A program made the translations under genes and the position numbers. From the NCBI GenBank assembly GCA_900757705.1, contig CAAEOW010000008.1:1-22226 (forward strand): a stretch of DNA of 22,226 nucleotides, in the 5' to 3' direction. This stretch comes from an uncultured Collinsella sp. (GTDB taxonomy: Bacteria; Actinomycetota; Coriobacteriia; Coriobacteriales; Coriobacteriaceae). Under the pieces are notes generated by a model. The model ran no database searches. It was not told the origin of the DNA and was given only the letters and a program-made list of their open reading frames with translations. Below are positions 16,503 through 22,226 of the stretch, piece by piece (the first letter of the stretch is position 1; the number at the start of each line of letters is the position of its first letter).

Positions 16503-17927
16503 CTAGCACACACCTTCCACAAAGCGGTCGAGCTCAACAAAACGGGAACCCTTGACCAATACAACATCATGATTTTCAAGCGCGCCGCCCATGCGGTCGA
16601 GCACCTGCTGATAATCGGAGAACACCTGGATGCGGTCCTCATCCATACCCATCATACGTGCGGCATCGGCCATGAGCTGAGCCAGCTCGCCGCCGACGCA
16701 CGCGAGCATGTCGAGCTTTTTGGCGGCGGCATAGGCGCCCACGAGTTCATGCATGCGGGGAGCCTCGTCGCCCATCTCGCCCATCTCGCCCAAGATCGCC
16801 ATGCGCGAACCGTCACAGATAAGCGAGCACAGCAAATCGAGGCCGGCAGCCATAGACTCGGCACTGGCGTTGTAGGAGTCGTCGATGATGCGTGCTCCGC
16901 TCTTGGCGCGCTTGATCTCCTGACGGTGGCCGGTGATCGTAAGGCCCCTAAAGGCAGCATCGATCTGCTCGGGCGTCACGCCCAGACGATAGGCGACCGC
17001 GGCGGCCTTGACGGCATTGGGCACGGACTGCACACCGGGAATGGCCAGCATGGTATCGACCGTGTCGCCCTGACCAAAGTCGAGCGTAAAGACCGGATGG
17101 CCCTCGTCGTCGACGCGAATGTCGCGTGCGCGGACCTCGTCGTCGTCCGAGACACCGGCCAGCATCACGTCAATACCCGCAGGCTGGGCGAACGTATCGC
17201 GAATGAACGGCGTAAAGTCGTCCTCGCCGCCCAAAACCAGCAACGGCGAGAAGTCGCCGGCGGCGCACATGCCCTGGACAATCTCGGACTTGGCGCGGGC
17301 GATGTTCTCGCGGCTGCCCAGGATACCGATGTGGGAGGTTCCGATCTTGCTCACAATGGCAAGATTGGGGTTGGCAGACTGGGACAGGCGCTCAATCTCA
17401 TGAAAATGGTTCATACCCATCTCGAGCACCAGAACCTCGGTATCGGCCGGAGCGGAAAGCACCGTGAGCGGCATGCCGATCAAGTTGTTGAAATTGCCCT
17501 TCGTGGCCCAGACGCGATAACGCTTGGCGAGCACGGCGGCGAGCACGTCTTTGGTCGTCGTCTTGCCAATCGACCCGGTAATGCCGACGACCAGGCAGCC
17601 AAGCTCCAAGCGATATACATGCGCCAGGCGCAGCAAGAACTCCTCGGGGTCGTCGGTCAGCAAGATGGCGCATCCCTTGTCCTGCGCCAGCGAAACCAGC
17701 TCGGCATCGGGCTCGCGCGTCATCACGACGGCACCGGCACCCGACTCGATGGCACGGGAGGCAAAATCATTGCCGTCGACCTTTTCGCCGGGGAAGGCGA
17801 CAAAGATCGTCCCCTCCTCGACCTGACGCGAGTCGATAACGCACCCGCGGCATACTCGATCGACTTCTTCCGTCACGGTTCGGGCCCCCGTTGAGGCCGC
17901 GAGGTTGTTGACGGCGATCTCTATCAT
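16503..17927 (-). CDS. murF: UDP-MurNAc-tripeptide--D-alanyl-D-alanine ligase MurF
   Basis: Adds D-Ala-D-Ala to the UDP-MurNAc tripeptide, completing the cytoplasmic precursor. The 474-aa protein has the substrate-binding DSRQVEEGTIFVAFPGEKVDG region (from about 32), the ATP P-loop GITGSIGKTTT (115-125) and EMGMNHFHEIERLSQSANP, typical of MurF rather than MurE. IIDDSYNASAESM is in the C-terminal part. The ATG at 17927 has AGGGGAG upstream. It directly follows ftsI after a 125-bp gap; murE, which often sits there, is missing, so the tripeptide substrate must come from a gene elsewhere. Confidence 0.95.
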   Translation of the reverse strand: MIEIAVNNLAASTGARTVTEEVDRVCRGCVIDSRQVEEGTIFVAFPGEKVDGNDFASRAIESGAGAVVMTREPDAELVSLAQDKGCAILLTDDPEEFLLRLAHVYRLELGCLVVGITGSIGKTTTKDVLAAVLAKRYRVWATKGNFNNLIGMPLTVLSAPADTEVLVLEMGMNHFHEIERLSQSANPNLAIVSKIGTSHIGILGSRENIARAKSEIVQGMCAAGDFSPLLVLGGEDDFTPFIRDTFAQPAGIDVMLAGVSDDDEVRARDIRVDDEGHPVFTLDFGQGDTVDTMLAIPGVQSVPNAVKAAAVAYRLGVTPEQIDAAFRGLTITGHRQEIKRAKSGARIIDDSYNASAESMAAGLDLLCSLICDGSRMAILGEMGEMGDEAPRMHELVGAYAAAKKLDMLACVGGELAQLMADAARMMGMDEDRIQVFSDYQQVLDRMGGALENHDVVLVKGSRFVELDRFVEGVC

Positions 17928-18052
17928 TGCAGCTCCCCTGTAAACCTAATAATGCTATCGGCGTATTGTATCCCAGTGCCATGCGCGCGTGGTGCAGGGC
18001 ATGTGAACACCCTTCAGATCAAACGGCAGACCACGCTCAAGATTGTAACCCC

Positions 18053-19918
18053 CTACTTCGTGCGCGGGATACCCAGCACGTCGAGCGCGTTGGCCATAAT
18101 GGACTGGAATGGCACCGCGGCGGCATCCGAGCCGCTCGGTGTTCCATCGAGTGTGATATAGCACAGCACCTTGGGCGATTGTGCCGGCGCAAAGCCCATA
18201 AAGGACGACATATAGTTCTCCTTGAGGTAACCCCCGTTCTCGTCAGCACGCTCGGCCGTACCGGTCTTGCCCGCCACGTCATAGCCATCGACCGCACCGC
18301 CAACGCCCGTGCCTTCGGACACGACCGTCTGCATGCACGATGTCACCTGGGCGGCAGCGTCGTCCGATATCGCACGCTCGCCTTCGCCCCAGTCCTTCTC
18401 ATCGCCCTTGCTGGACTTATAGAAGTGCGGAGTCATCATCACGCCGCCGTTCGCGATGCCGCCCACGGCACGTGCGACCTCAATCGGCGAGACGGACAGC
18501 GCCTGGCCAAAGCTCATCGAGCCCAGCGTGGCGCCGTCGTACTGGTCGCGCTCCTTGACGATACCCAGACTCTCACCCGGAAAATCGACACCGGAGCTAT
18601 GACCAATGCCCCACTTGTCCACATAGGTGGCAAAATCATCGGCACCGATCTTGCGTCCCACCAGGACAAAGCCCACATTGGACGAACGGCGCATCATCTC
18701 ACGCACGTCCATGGTCATGGTGTAGTCGCGCTTATCGGCGTCGGTAACGGTGTCGTCGCCGACCTTAATGCTCGCCGGCACCTCAAACGACGTGCTCGAA
18801 CGCACGGCGCCCAAGTCGAAGCCGGCACCGGCCACAAGTGTCTTAAAGACCGAGCCGGGCTCGTAGGCATCGGTAACCAGGCGCAAGTTCATGTCCTCGG
18901 TCTTGGCGTTTTCCAGATCGGTCTGGTCATATGTCGGATACGAGCATGCCGCCAGAATCTCGCCCGTCGTGGGATCGGTGACCAGGGCCGAGCCATTCTT
19001 GGCCTTGGTCTTTTCGACCGCCTCGGCCAGGGCGTCCTCGGCGGCACGCTGGATATTGACATCGAGTGTCGTCACGATGTCCACGCCGTCCACCGCGGCA
19101 ACCTTTTTATAGGCGCCGCCCGCGATATAGCTACCGTCCCTCGCCCGCTCGCGCACCAGCGAGCCGTTCGTTCCGGTCAAAAGCTTGTTGTACTGCTTCT
19201 CAAGGCCCGTCAGACCGTCGTTGTCCACGTTTACCACGCCAAGCACCTGCGATGCCAGGTTGCCATAAGGATATACGCGCTTCATGGCCTGCTCAAAGAG
19301 CACGCCGGGCAGATTCTTCTTCTCCAGCGCCGCAGCATCGTCCTCGTCCACCTGGCGTTTGATATACACCCAGGTGCCATCGGACATAACGAGATCACGA
19401 CAGGTTTTCTTATCGATGCCCGTAGCTTTGACCAGTGCCGAGACCGTCTTGTCAACGTCCTCGATAAGCTGAGGATTCACGGCGATGTTGCGGCATTCGA
19501 CCGACGACGTCAGCACGTTGCCGTTACGGTCGTAGATGGTACCGCGCTTGGCATACAGCGTCTGCGCAAGCAAGCGACGTGCATCGGCACGGTCGCGTAA
19601 CTTATCGGCTTCCACGATTTGATAGTCGGCAAGGCGAAGGACGCCCAAGCCCAAGCCAAACCCGATGAAGCCCATGACGGCTTTGCGACGGGGCAGCGGC
19701 GTGCCCGTGAGCCATTCGGTCGACGAGCCCTTGCGCGATCTGGTGTTATGCATTTGAGGGCCACTCGAGCCACGGAGACGCGACGCAGGGTCGTTGCCAT
19801 AGGACGGCCTCGCGTTGTAAGATGGCCGACCCGTTCCTTGATAACCAGAACGTCCCCGCGATGAGGGACGTCCAGAACCGCGACCCCGGTCGGAGCCGCG
19901 GCGATAGTCATTTGTCAT
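18053..19918 (-). CDS. ftsI: Septal peptidoglycan transpeptidase FtsI (class B PBP, PBP3-like)
   Basis: The monofunctional penicillin-binding protein that cross-links septal wall with FtsW. The 621-aa protein has a cytoplasmic tail of about 80 residues rich in Arg, Gly, Ser and Tyr, a transmembrane helix at about 81-97, a PBP dimerisation domain beginning with KRGTIYDRNG (124-133) and the transpeptidase domain. Active-site motifs are intact: SVFK (S356-K359, nucleophile Ser356), SSN (412-414) and KTGT (551-554). I see no C-terminal PASTA repeats. The ATG at 19918 has only a weak GACGG Shine-Dalgarno and lies 17 bp after ftsL. A gene in this place could be called pbpB. Confidence 0.95.
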   Translation of the reverse strand: MTNDYRRGSDRGRGSGRPSSRGRSGYQGTGRPSYNARPSYGNDPASRLRGSSGPQMHNTRSRKGSSTEWLTGTPLPRRKAVMGFIGFGLGLGVLRLADYQIVEADKLRDRADARRLLAQTLYAKRGTIYDRNGNVLTSSVECRNIAVNPQLIEDVDKTVSALVKATGIDKKTCRDLVMSDGTWVYIKRQVDEDDAAALEKKNLPGVLFEQAMKRVYPYGNLASQVLGVVNVDNDGLTGLEKQYNKLLTGTNGSLVRERARDGSYIAGGAYKKVAAVDGVDIVTTLDVNIQRAAEDALAEAVEKTKAKNGSALVTDPTTGEILAACSYPTYDQTDLENAKTEDMNLRLVTDAYEPGSVFKTLVAGAGFDLGAVRSSTSFEVPASIKVGDDTVTDADKRDYTMTMDVREMMRRSSNVGFVLVGRKIGADDFATYVDKWGIGHSSGVDFPGESLGIVKERDQYDGATLGSMSFGQALSVSPIEVARAVGGIANGGVMMTPHFYKSSKGDEKDWGEGERAISDDAAAQVTSCMQTVVSEGTGVGGAVDGYDVAGKTGTAERADENGGYLKENYMSSFMGFAPAQSPKVLCYITLDGTPSGSDAAAVPFQSIMANALDVLGIPRTK

Positions 19919-19935
19919 ACTCAGCTACCGTCTTG

Positions 19936-20406
19936 TTACTGAGCGGTCGCGGTCGAGCTAGCGCCCGCGGCTGCATCCTGCGAAAAATCAAGTGTAACGC
20001 TCTCGCTGGGCTCCACCATGCCATAAGCGCCTGCAAGGTCGCGAATGCGCGTGTCGGCACCATAGACCGAATGCATGACCTCCAGGTCGGAGCTCTCATC
20101 GGTCGCCTTCTCGAGCGTGTTGGTAAGCGCGGCATTGCTGTTGAGCACCTGGGCCGTAACGCCGGCGAGCGCCACACGGGCGACACCGATCGTCATGAAG
20201 ATGGCCGCAATGATGCAAAACGTTTTAAGAACGCTCATGAAAACCGGGCTTACCGCCTGGTTTGCCTGACGGCCCGCGCCCGTGTAGACATCAAAGCGCG
20301 GCGTGCGCTGCTCGCGGGGAGCAGCGGGAGCCTGCGGTGTCTCACGATAGGCGGGCATGGCGCTCATATCATAGGCGAGTGCTGCGTTTGAAGTGTTGTA
20401 GCCCAT
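19936..20406 (-). CDS. ftsL: FtsL-like bitopic cell division protein
   Basis: A 156-aa protein with a cytoplasmic N-terminus of about 55 residues (Pro/Arg/Ala-rich), one transmembrane helix at about 57-80 and an extracytoplasmic coiled-coil-like segment (about 84-110). A C-terminal motif RIRDLAGAYGMVEP (120-133) resembles the family pattern R-I-x-x-L-A-x-x-x-G-M-V-x-P. FtsL proteins diverge strongly in sequence, so the call rests on this motif, the topology and the position between rsmH and ftsI. The ATG at 20406 has GGAGGCGG upstream. It would form the FtsQ-FtsL-DivIC complex that activates FtsW-FtsI. Confidence 0.85.
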   Translation of the reverse strand: MGYNTSNAALAYDMSAMPAYRETPQAPAAPREQRTPRFDVYTGAGRQANQAVSPVFMSVLKTFCIIAAIFMTIGVARVALAGVTAQVLNSNAALTNTLEKATDESSDLEVMHSVYGADTRIRDLAGAYGMVEPSESVTLDFSQDAAAGASSTATAQ

Positions 20407-20496
20407 GATATGCCGCCTCCCATCCCGAGTACGTTGGTAGTGTGTTTAAGCTTCGTTTATGGTGCGAGCGGGAGGTCCAATATCGCGCGGTCGCGT

Positions 20497-21462
20497 CTAC
20501 AGACGCTGCGCCACGCGGATCTTGGCTGATCTCGCCCGAGGGTTGCGCGCAACCTCATCGGGTTGGGCAACCAGGGGTTTGCGGGTGATGACCTTGAGTA
20601 TCGGCACGTTGCCGCACACGCACACCGGAATCTCCGGCGGACACGTGCACCCCTGGCTCATCTCCTTAAAGTGGTTCTTTACGATACGGTCCTCGAGCGA
20701 GTGATACGAGATGACGCAGATGCGTCCGCCCGGGTTGAGCCACCTTGTGGCGGCGTCTAGCCCTCGCTCGAGCACATCGAGTTCGTGATTGACCTCGATG
20801 CGAATGGCCTGGAAACTTTTCTTGGCTGGGTGTCCGCCATGCCGACGAGCGGCAGCGGGGATACCAGCCTTGATGATCTCGACAAACTGACCGGTGGTTT
20901 CGATCGGCTCATGCTCGCGGCGGCGCACGATCTCACGCGCGATCTGCGAGGCGAACTTCTCTTCGCCGTAGACGCGTAGAATCCGGGCGAGGTCGTGTTC
21001 GTTATAGGTGTTGATGACCTCAGCTGCGTTTAAGGTGTTGTTACCCGGATCCATCCGCATGTCCAATGGGGCGTCCTCGTTGTACGAAAAGCCCCTGCCA
21101 GGGATATCGAGTTGCGGCGACGAAACGCCCAAGTCGAACAGGAAGCCATCGACCCCGGGCACCTCGGCCGAGCAAAGCAGCTCGTCCAAGTCGCCGAAGT
21201 TGCCCTTCAGCAGCTGGTGCGGTACGCCGGGAACCTCGCGGTCCAGACGGGCGCCAGCGGCCTCGAGGGCCATGTCGTCCTGATCGACGCCGAGCAAAAG
21301 GCCGGTCTCCCCCACCTGCGCGGCCATCTTTACCGAATGGCCGGCACCGCCAAGGGTGCAGTCGCAGACGACGGAGCCGCTCTTTAGCTGCAGCGACTCA
21401 AGCACTTCGCCGAGCATGACAGGTTCATGCCGATATTCTTGTGTCAAGATCCCACGCTCCAT
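20497..21462 (-). CDS. rsmH: 16S rRNA (cytosine(1402)-N(4))-methyltransferase RsmH
   Basis: A SAM-dependent enzyme that methylates N4 of C1402 in the 16S rRNA decoding centre; it is the old mraW. The 321-aa protein shows YRHEPVMLGEVLE (10-22), the SAM-binding DCTLGGAGHS (34-43), FLFDLGVSSPQLD, GFSYNEDAPLDMRMD, the HPAKKSFQAIRIEVN segment and the C-terminal SYHSLEDRIVKNHFK. The start at 21462 lacks a close Shine-Dalgarno; a TTG at 21450 preceded by GGAG is an alternative that removes four residues and would still keep the YRHEPVML start. It lies 20 bp after mraZ, the standard order. Confidence 0.96.
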   Translation of the reverse strand: MERGILTQEYRHEPVMLGEVLESLQLKSGSVVCDCTLGGAGHSVKMAAQVGETGLLLGVDQDDMALEAAGARLDREVPGVPHQLLKGNFGDLDELLCSAEVPGVDGFLFDLGVSSPQLDIPGRGFSYNEDAPLDMRMDPGNNTLNAAEVINTYNEHDLARILRVYGEEKFASQIAREIVRRREHEPIETTGQFVEIIKAGIPAAARRHGGHPAKKSFQAIRIEVNHELDVLERGLDAATRWLNPGGRICVISYHSLEDRIVKNHFKEMSQGCTCPPEIPVCVCGNVPILKVITRKPLVAQPDEVARNPRARSAKIRVAQRL

Positions 21463-21482
21463 CCGTTACTCGTGCCTTGCCC

Positions 21483-21917
21483 TTACGAGAAGAAGAGGTC
21501 CAGCAGGGCCTCGTCATCATCGTCCTCATCGGCCGTAGCGCGGTCCCAAACCTCAAGGTGGTCGTAGTTGCCCACAACCGTGACCTCGCGGTCGAGGTTC
21601 GCCTGCTTGCGGAGAGACTCAGAAAGACCGATACGACCCGCGCTGTCCACATCCATCGACGTGGTGCGCTTGTTGATCGCCCTCATGAGCTTCTGGTCGT
21701 TGATGTCACGCGGGTTAAAACCCTCGTGGCCCTCACGACCCGCGAAGAGTCCTTCGACCCACTTATCGAAGGCCTCGGCAGAGAACACGTACAGAGCATC
21801 GACATCCAGGGCTTTAAACACGCGAACGTGCTCTCCAAGCTCCTCACGAAGGGGTGCAGGCAGGGACAGACGACCTTTTGCATCGAGATTGCGCTCGTAT
21901 GCACCCGTCATTCCCAT
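21483..21917 (-). CDS. mraZ: Transcriptional regulator MraZ
   Basis: First gene of the dcw cluster. The 144-aa product has two SpoVT-AbrB-like DNA-binding repeats: the first with DAKGRLSLP at 12-20, the second with DSAGRIGLS at 91-99, both carrying the family DxxGR signature. The C-terminus is acidic (about 130-139) and ends LLDLFFS. In other bacteria MraZ forms ring oligomers and binds repeated G-rich boxes in front of its own operon. The ATG at 21917 has GGGGAGG with good spacing; a second ATG two codons in is less well placed. A G-run tract and palindromes upstream are candidate targets for autoregulation. Confidence 0.96.
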   Translation of the reverse strand: MGMTGAYERNLDAKGRLSLPAPLREELGEHVRVFKALDVDALYVFSAEAFDKWVEGLFAGREGHEGFNPRDINDQKLMRAINKRTTSMDVDSAGRIGLSESLRKQANLDREVTVVGNYDHLEVWDRATADEDDDDEALLDLFFS

Positions 21918-21953
21918 GTGCGCCCTCCCCTCGGTTACTCAGATGGCACGTAC

Positions 21954-21970
21954 GCGGGGAACCACCCCGC
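21954..21970. promoter_or_regulatory. Palindrome O2 in the mraZ leader
   Basis: GCGGGG-AACCA-CCCCGC, perfect 6-bp arms. The GGGGAACC-R-CCCC core is the same as in the element at 21991-22007; the centres are 37 bp apart. It falls at roughly +10 to +27 of the predicted transcript, where bound protein or an RNA hairpin could block expression. Confidence 0.55.
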
Positions 21971-21985
21971 CTGTCGACGTCATCA

Positions 21986-22014
21986 ATAATATGGGGAACC
22001 GCCCCATTTTTCAA
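21986..22014 (-). promoter_or_regulatory. mraZ (dcw cluster) promoter
   Basis: On the minus strand TTGAAA (22009-22014, 5/6 match to the -35) is separated by exactly 17 bp from TATTAT (21986-21991, 5/6 match to the -10). Transcription should start near 21980, giving a leader of about 62 nt before the mraZ ATG. It is the best sigma-70-type promoter I found in the window and would drive at least mraZ-rsmH-ftsL. Confidence 0.7.
21991..22007. promoter_or_regulatory. Palindrome O1 in the mraZ promoter spacer
   Basis: ATGGGG-AACCG-CCCCAT, perfect 6-bp arms. It almost exactly fills the 17 bp between the -35 and -10 hexamers, where an operator can block RNA polymerase. It shares its core with the palindrome at 21954-21970. 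Confidence 0.6.
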
Positions 22015-22017
22015 CAC

Positions 22018-22060
22018 CTTTCCCCACCCCTTCCCCCACCCTCCCCACCATTCCACCCCC
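22018..22060 (-). promoter_or_regulatory. G-run tract upstream of the mraZ promoter (candidate MraZ boxes or G-quadruplex)
   Basis: The coding strand has successive G runs of 5, 4, 3, 5, 4 and 4 with short spacers, ending about 4 bp before the -35. This meets the usual G-quadruplex pattern several times over. TGGGG units begin at 22061, 22047, 22038 and 22026, reading downstream. E. coli MraZ is known to bind TGGGN direct repeats about 10 bp apart, so these may be MraZ boxes, though the spacing here (14, 9, 12) is irregular. Confidence 0.5.
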
Positions 22061-22072
22061 AATATGTTGTAA
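22057..22072. promoter_or_regulatory. Degenerate NrdR-like box
   Basis: Shares an identical CAATATGTTGT 11-mer with the better box at 22098-22113 and lies exactly 41 bp (four helical turns) from it. The outer arms are degraded. NrdR sites normally come in pairs an integral number of turns apart. Confidence 0.35.
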
Positions 22073-22080
22073 AACACCCC

Positions 22081-22094
22081 CGAGCATATGTTCG
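22081..22094. promoter_or_regulatory. LexA-like box, one mismatch
   Basis: On the minus strand CGAACATATGCTCG differs from the Gram-positive SOS box CGAACRNRYGTTYG at one position. It lies between the two NrdR-like boxes, 67 bp upstream of the mraZ -35. A single 14-mer could arise by chance. Confidence 0.3.
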
Positions 22095-22097
22095 AAA

Positions 22098-22113
22098 ACA
22101 CAATATGTTGTGT
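22098..22113. promoter_or_regulatory. NrdR-like box
   Basis: ACACAATATGTTGTGT fits the NrdR consensus ACACWATATATWGTGT at 15 of 16 positions. Flanking A and T extend the palindrome to 8-bp arms around TATG. NrdR represses ribonucleotide reductase genes. No such gene is in the window, so the target may be a divergent gene beyond 22226, or the dcw cluster itself. Confidence 0.5.
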
Positions 22114-22115
22114 TT

Positions 22116-22226
22116 GCAGCAAAGGCGGGATGCCACCTGTAGAACCACACCCGCGAACCTCAACCTTCAAGTTGACCTTGAGGCGATTTTTACGTCCCTT
22201 TACACGCCGTTCACATCGCCCCCAAA
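22116..22226. other. Non-coding end of the window, upstream of mraZ
   Basis: Apart from the dyad at 22160-22175 I see nothing clear here. An ATG at 22130 on the plus strand opens a frame that runs off the end, but its Arg/Pro-rich translation and poorly placed GGCGGG do not look like a gene start. Confidence 0.5.
22160..22175. promoter_or_regulatory. 16-bp dyad shared with the ftsZ control region
   Basis: TCAACCTTCAAGTTGA has perfect outer arms TCAAC/GTTGA and matches 14 of 16 positions of the element at 7638-7653. A second ACCTTGA copy follows 12 bp later (22176-22182), which resembles the layout of some MerR-type operators. Confidence 0.45.

Noticed and set aside
14619..17894. A 1091-codon open frame on the plus strand
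   Set aside because: It lies antisense to murD, mraY and murF, which have all their catalytic motifs. Its translation is rich in His, Gly, Asp and Arg with no domain, as expected from a GC-rich antisense frame.
17927..19600. A 557-codon open frame on the plus strand
   Set aside because: Antisense to ftsI and of the same low-information composition; the ftsI frame has intact SxxK, SxN and KTG motifs.
22130..22226. Plus-strand ATG frame open to the window end
   Set aside because: Only 32 codons are visible, Arg/Pro-rich, with the G-rich stretch too close to the ATG for a Shine-Dalgarno. It cannot be supported as a gene.

Overview
The window is about 60% GC and carries a canonical dcw (division and cell wall) cluster followed by a phosphate-transport operon. 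Every gene is on the minus strand, so transcription runs from the right end (about 22,000) to the left end (1). Several points suggest an actinobacterium of the Coriobacteriia type, probably Collinsella-like: GC-rich coding sequence, a dcw cluster without ftsA, SepF-type division genes (pgeF, yggS, sepF) downstream of ftsZ, and FtsQ, FtsI, FtsW and FtsL with long basic, low-complexity cytoplasmic tails. The genus is an inference from gene order and protein character, not from a database match.

Region 1 (21918-22226) is a non-coding control region. It holds a near-consensus mraZ promoter whose 17-bp spacer is occupied by a palindrome, a sister palindrome in the leader, a G-run tract just upstream, NrdR-like boxes, a LexA-like box, and a dyad that recurs upstream of ftsZ.

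Region 2 (6429-21917) reads mraZ, rsmH, ftsL, ftsI, murF, mraY, murD, ftsW, murG, murC, murB, ftsQ, ftsZ. It ends at a strong intrinsic terminator (6374-6403). Together these genes make most of the enzymes from UDP-MurNAc to lipid II (MurB, MurC, MurD, MurF, MraY, MurG), the SEDS polymerase and transpeptidase pair (FtsW, FtsI), the FtsQ/FtsL scaffold and the FtsZ ring. murE, normally between ftsI and murF, is not here, and neither is ftsA.

Region 3 (1-6218) reads pgeF, pstS, pstC, pstA, pstB, phoU, yggS, sepF (5' end only). The pst-phoU phosphate operon is inserted between pgeF and yggS, which elsewhere are often close neighbours next to ftsZ. pgeF overlaps pstS by 4 bp and the pst genes are 1-12 bp apart, so the phosphate genes look translationally linked to a peptidoglycan-editing gene. 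The downstream genes encode a PLP-homeostasis protein and the membrane anchor of FtsZ. The promoter region (6219-6373) holds an 11-bp-period direct repeat that could be a PHO box.

I saw no tRNA or rRNA gene, insertion sequence, CRISPR array or phage gene. The coding content is conserved. What is unusual lies mainly in the control regions and in how the phosphate operon is inserted.
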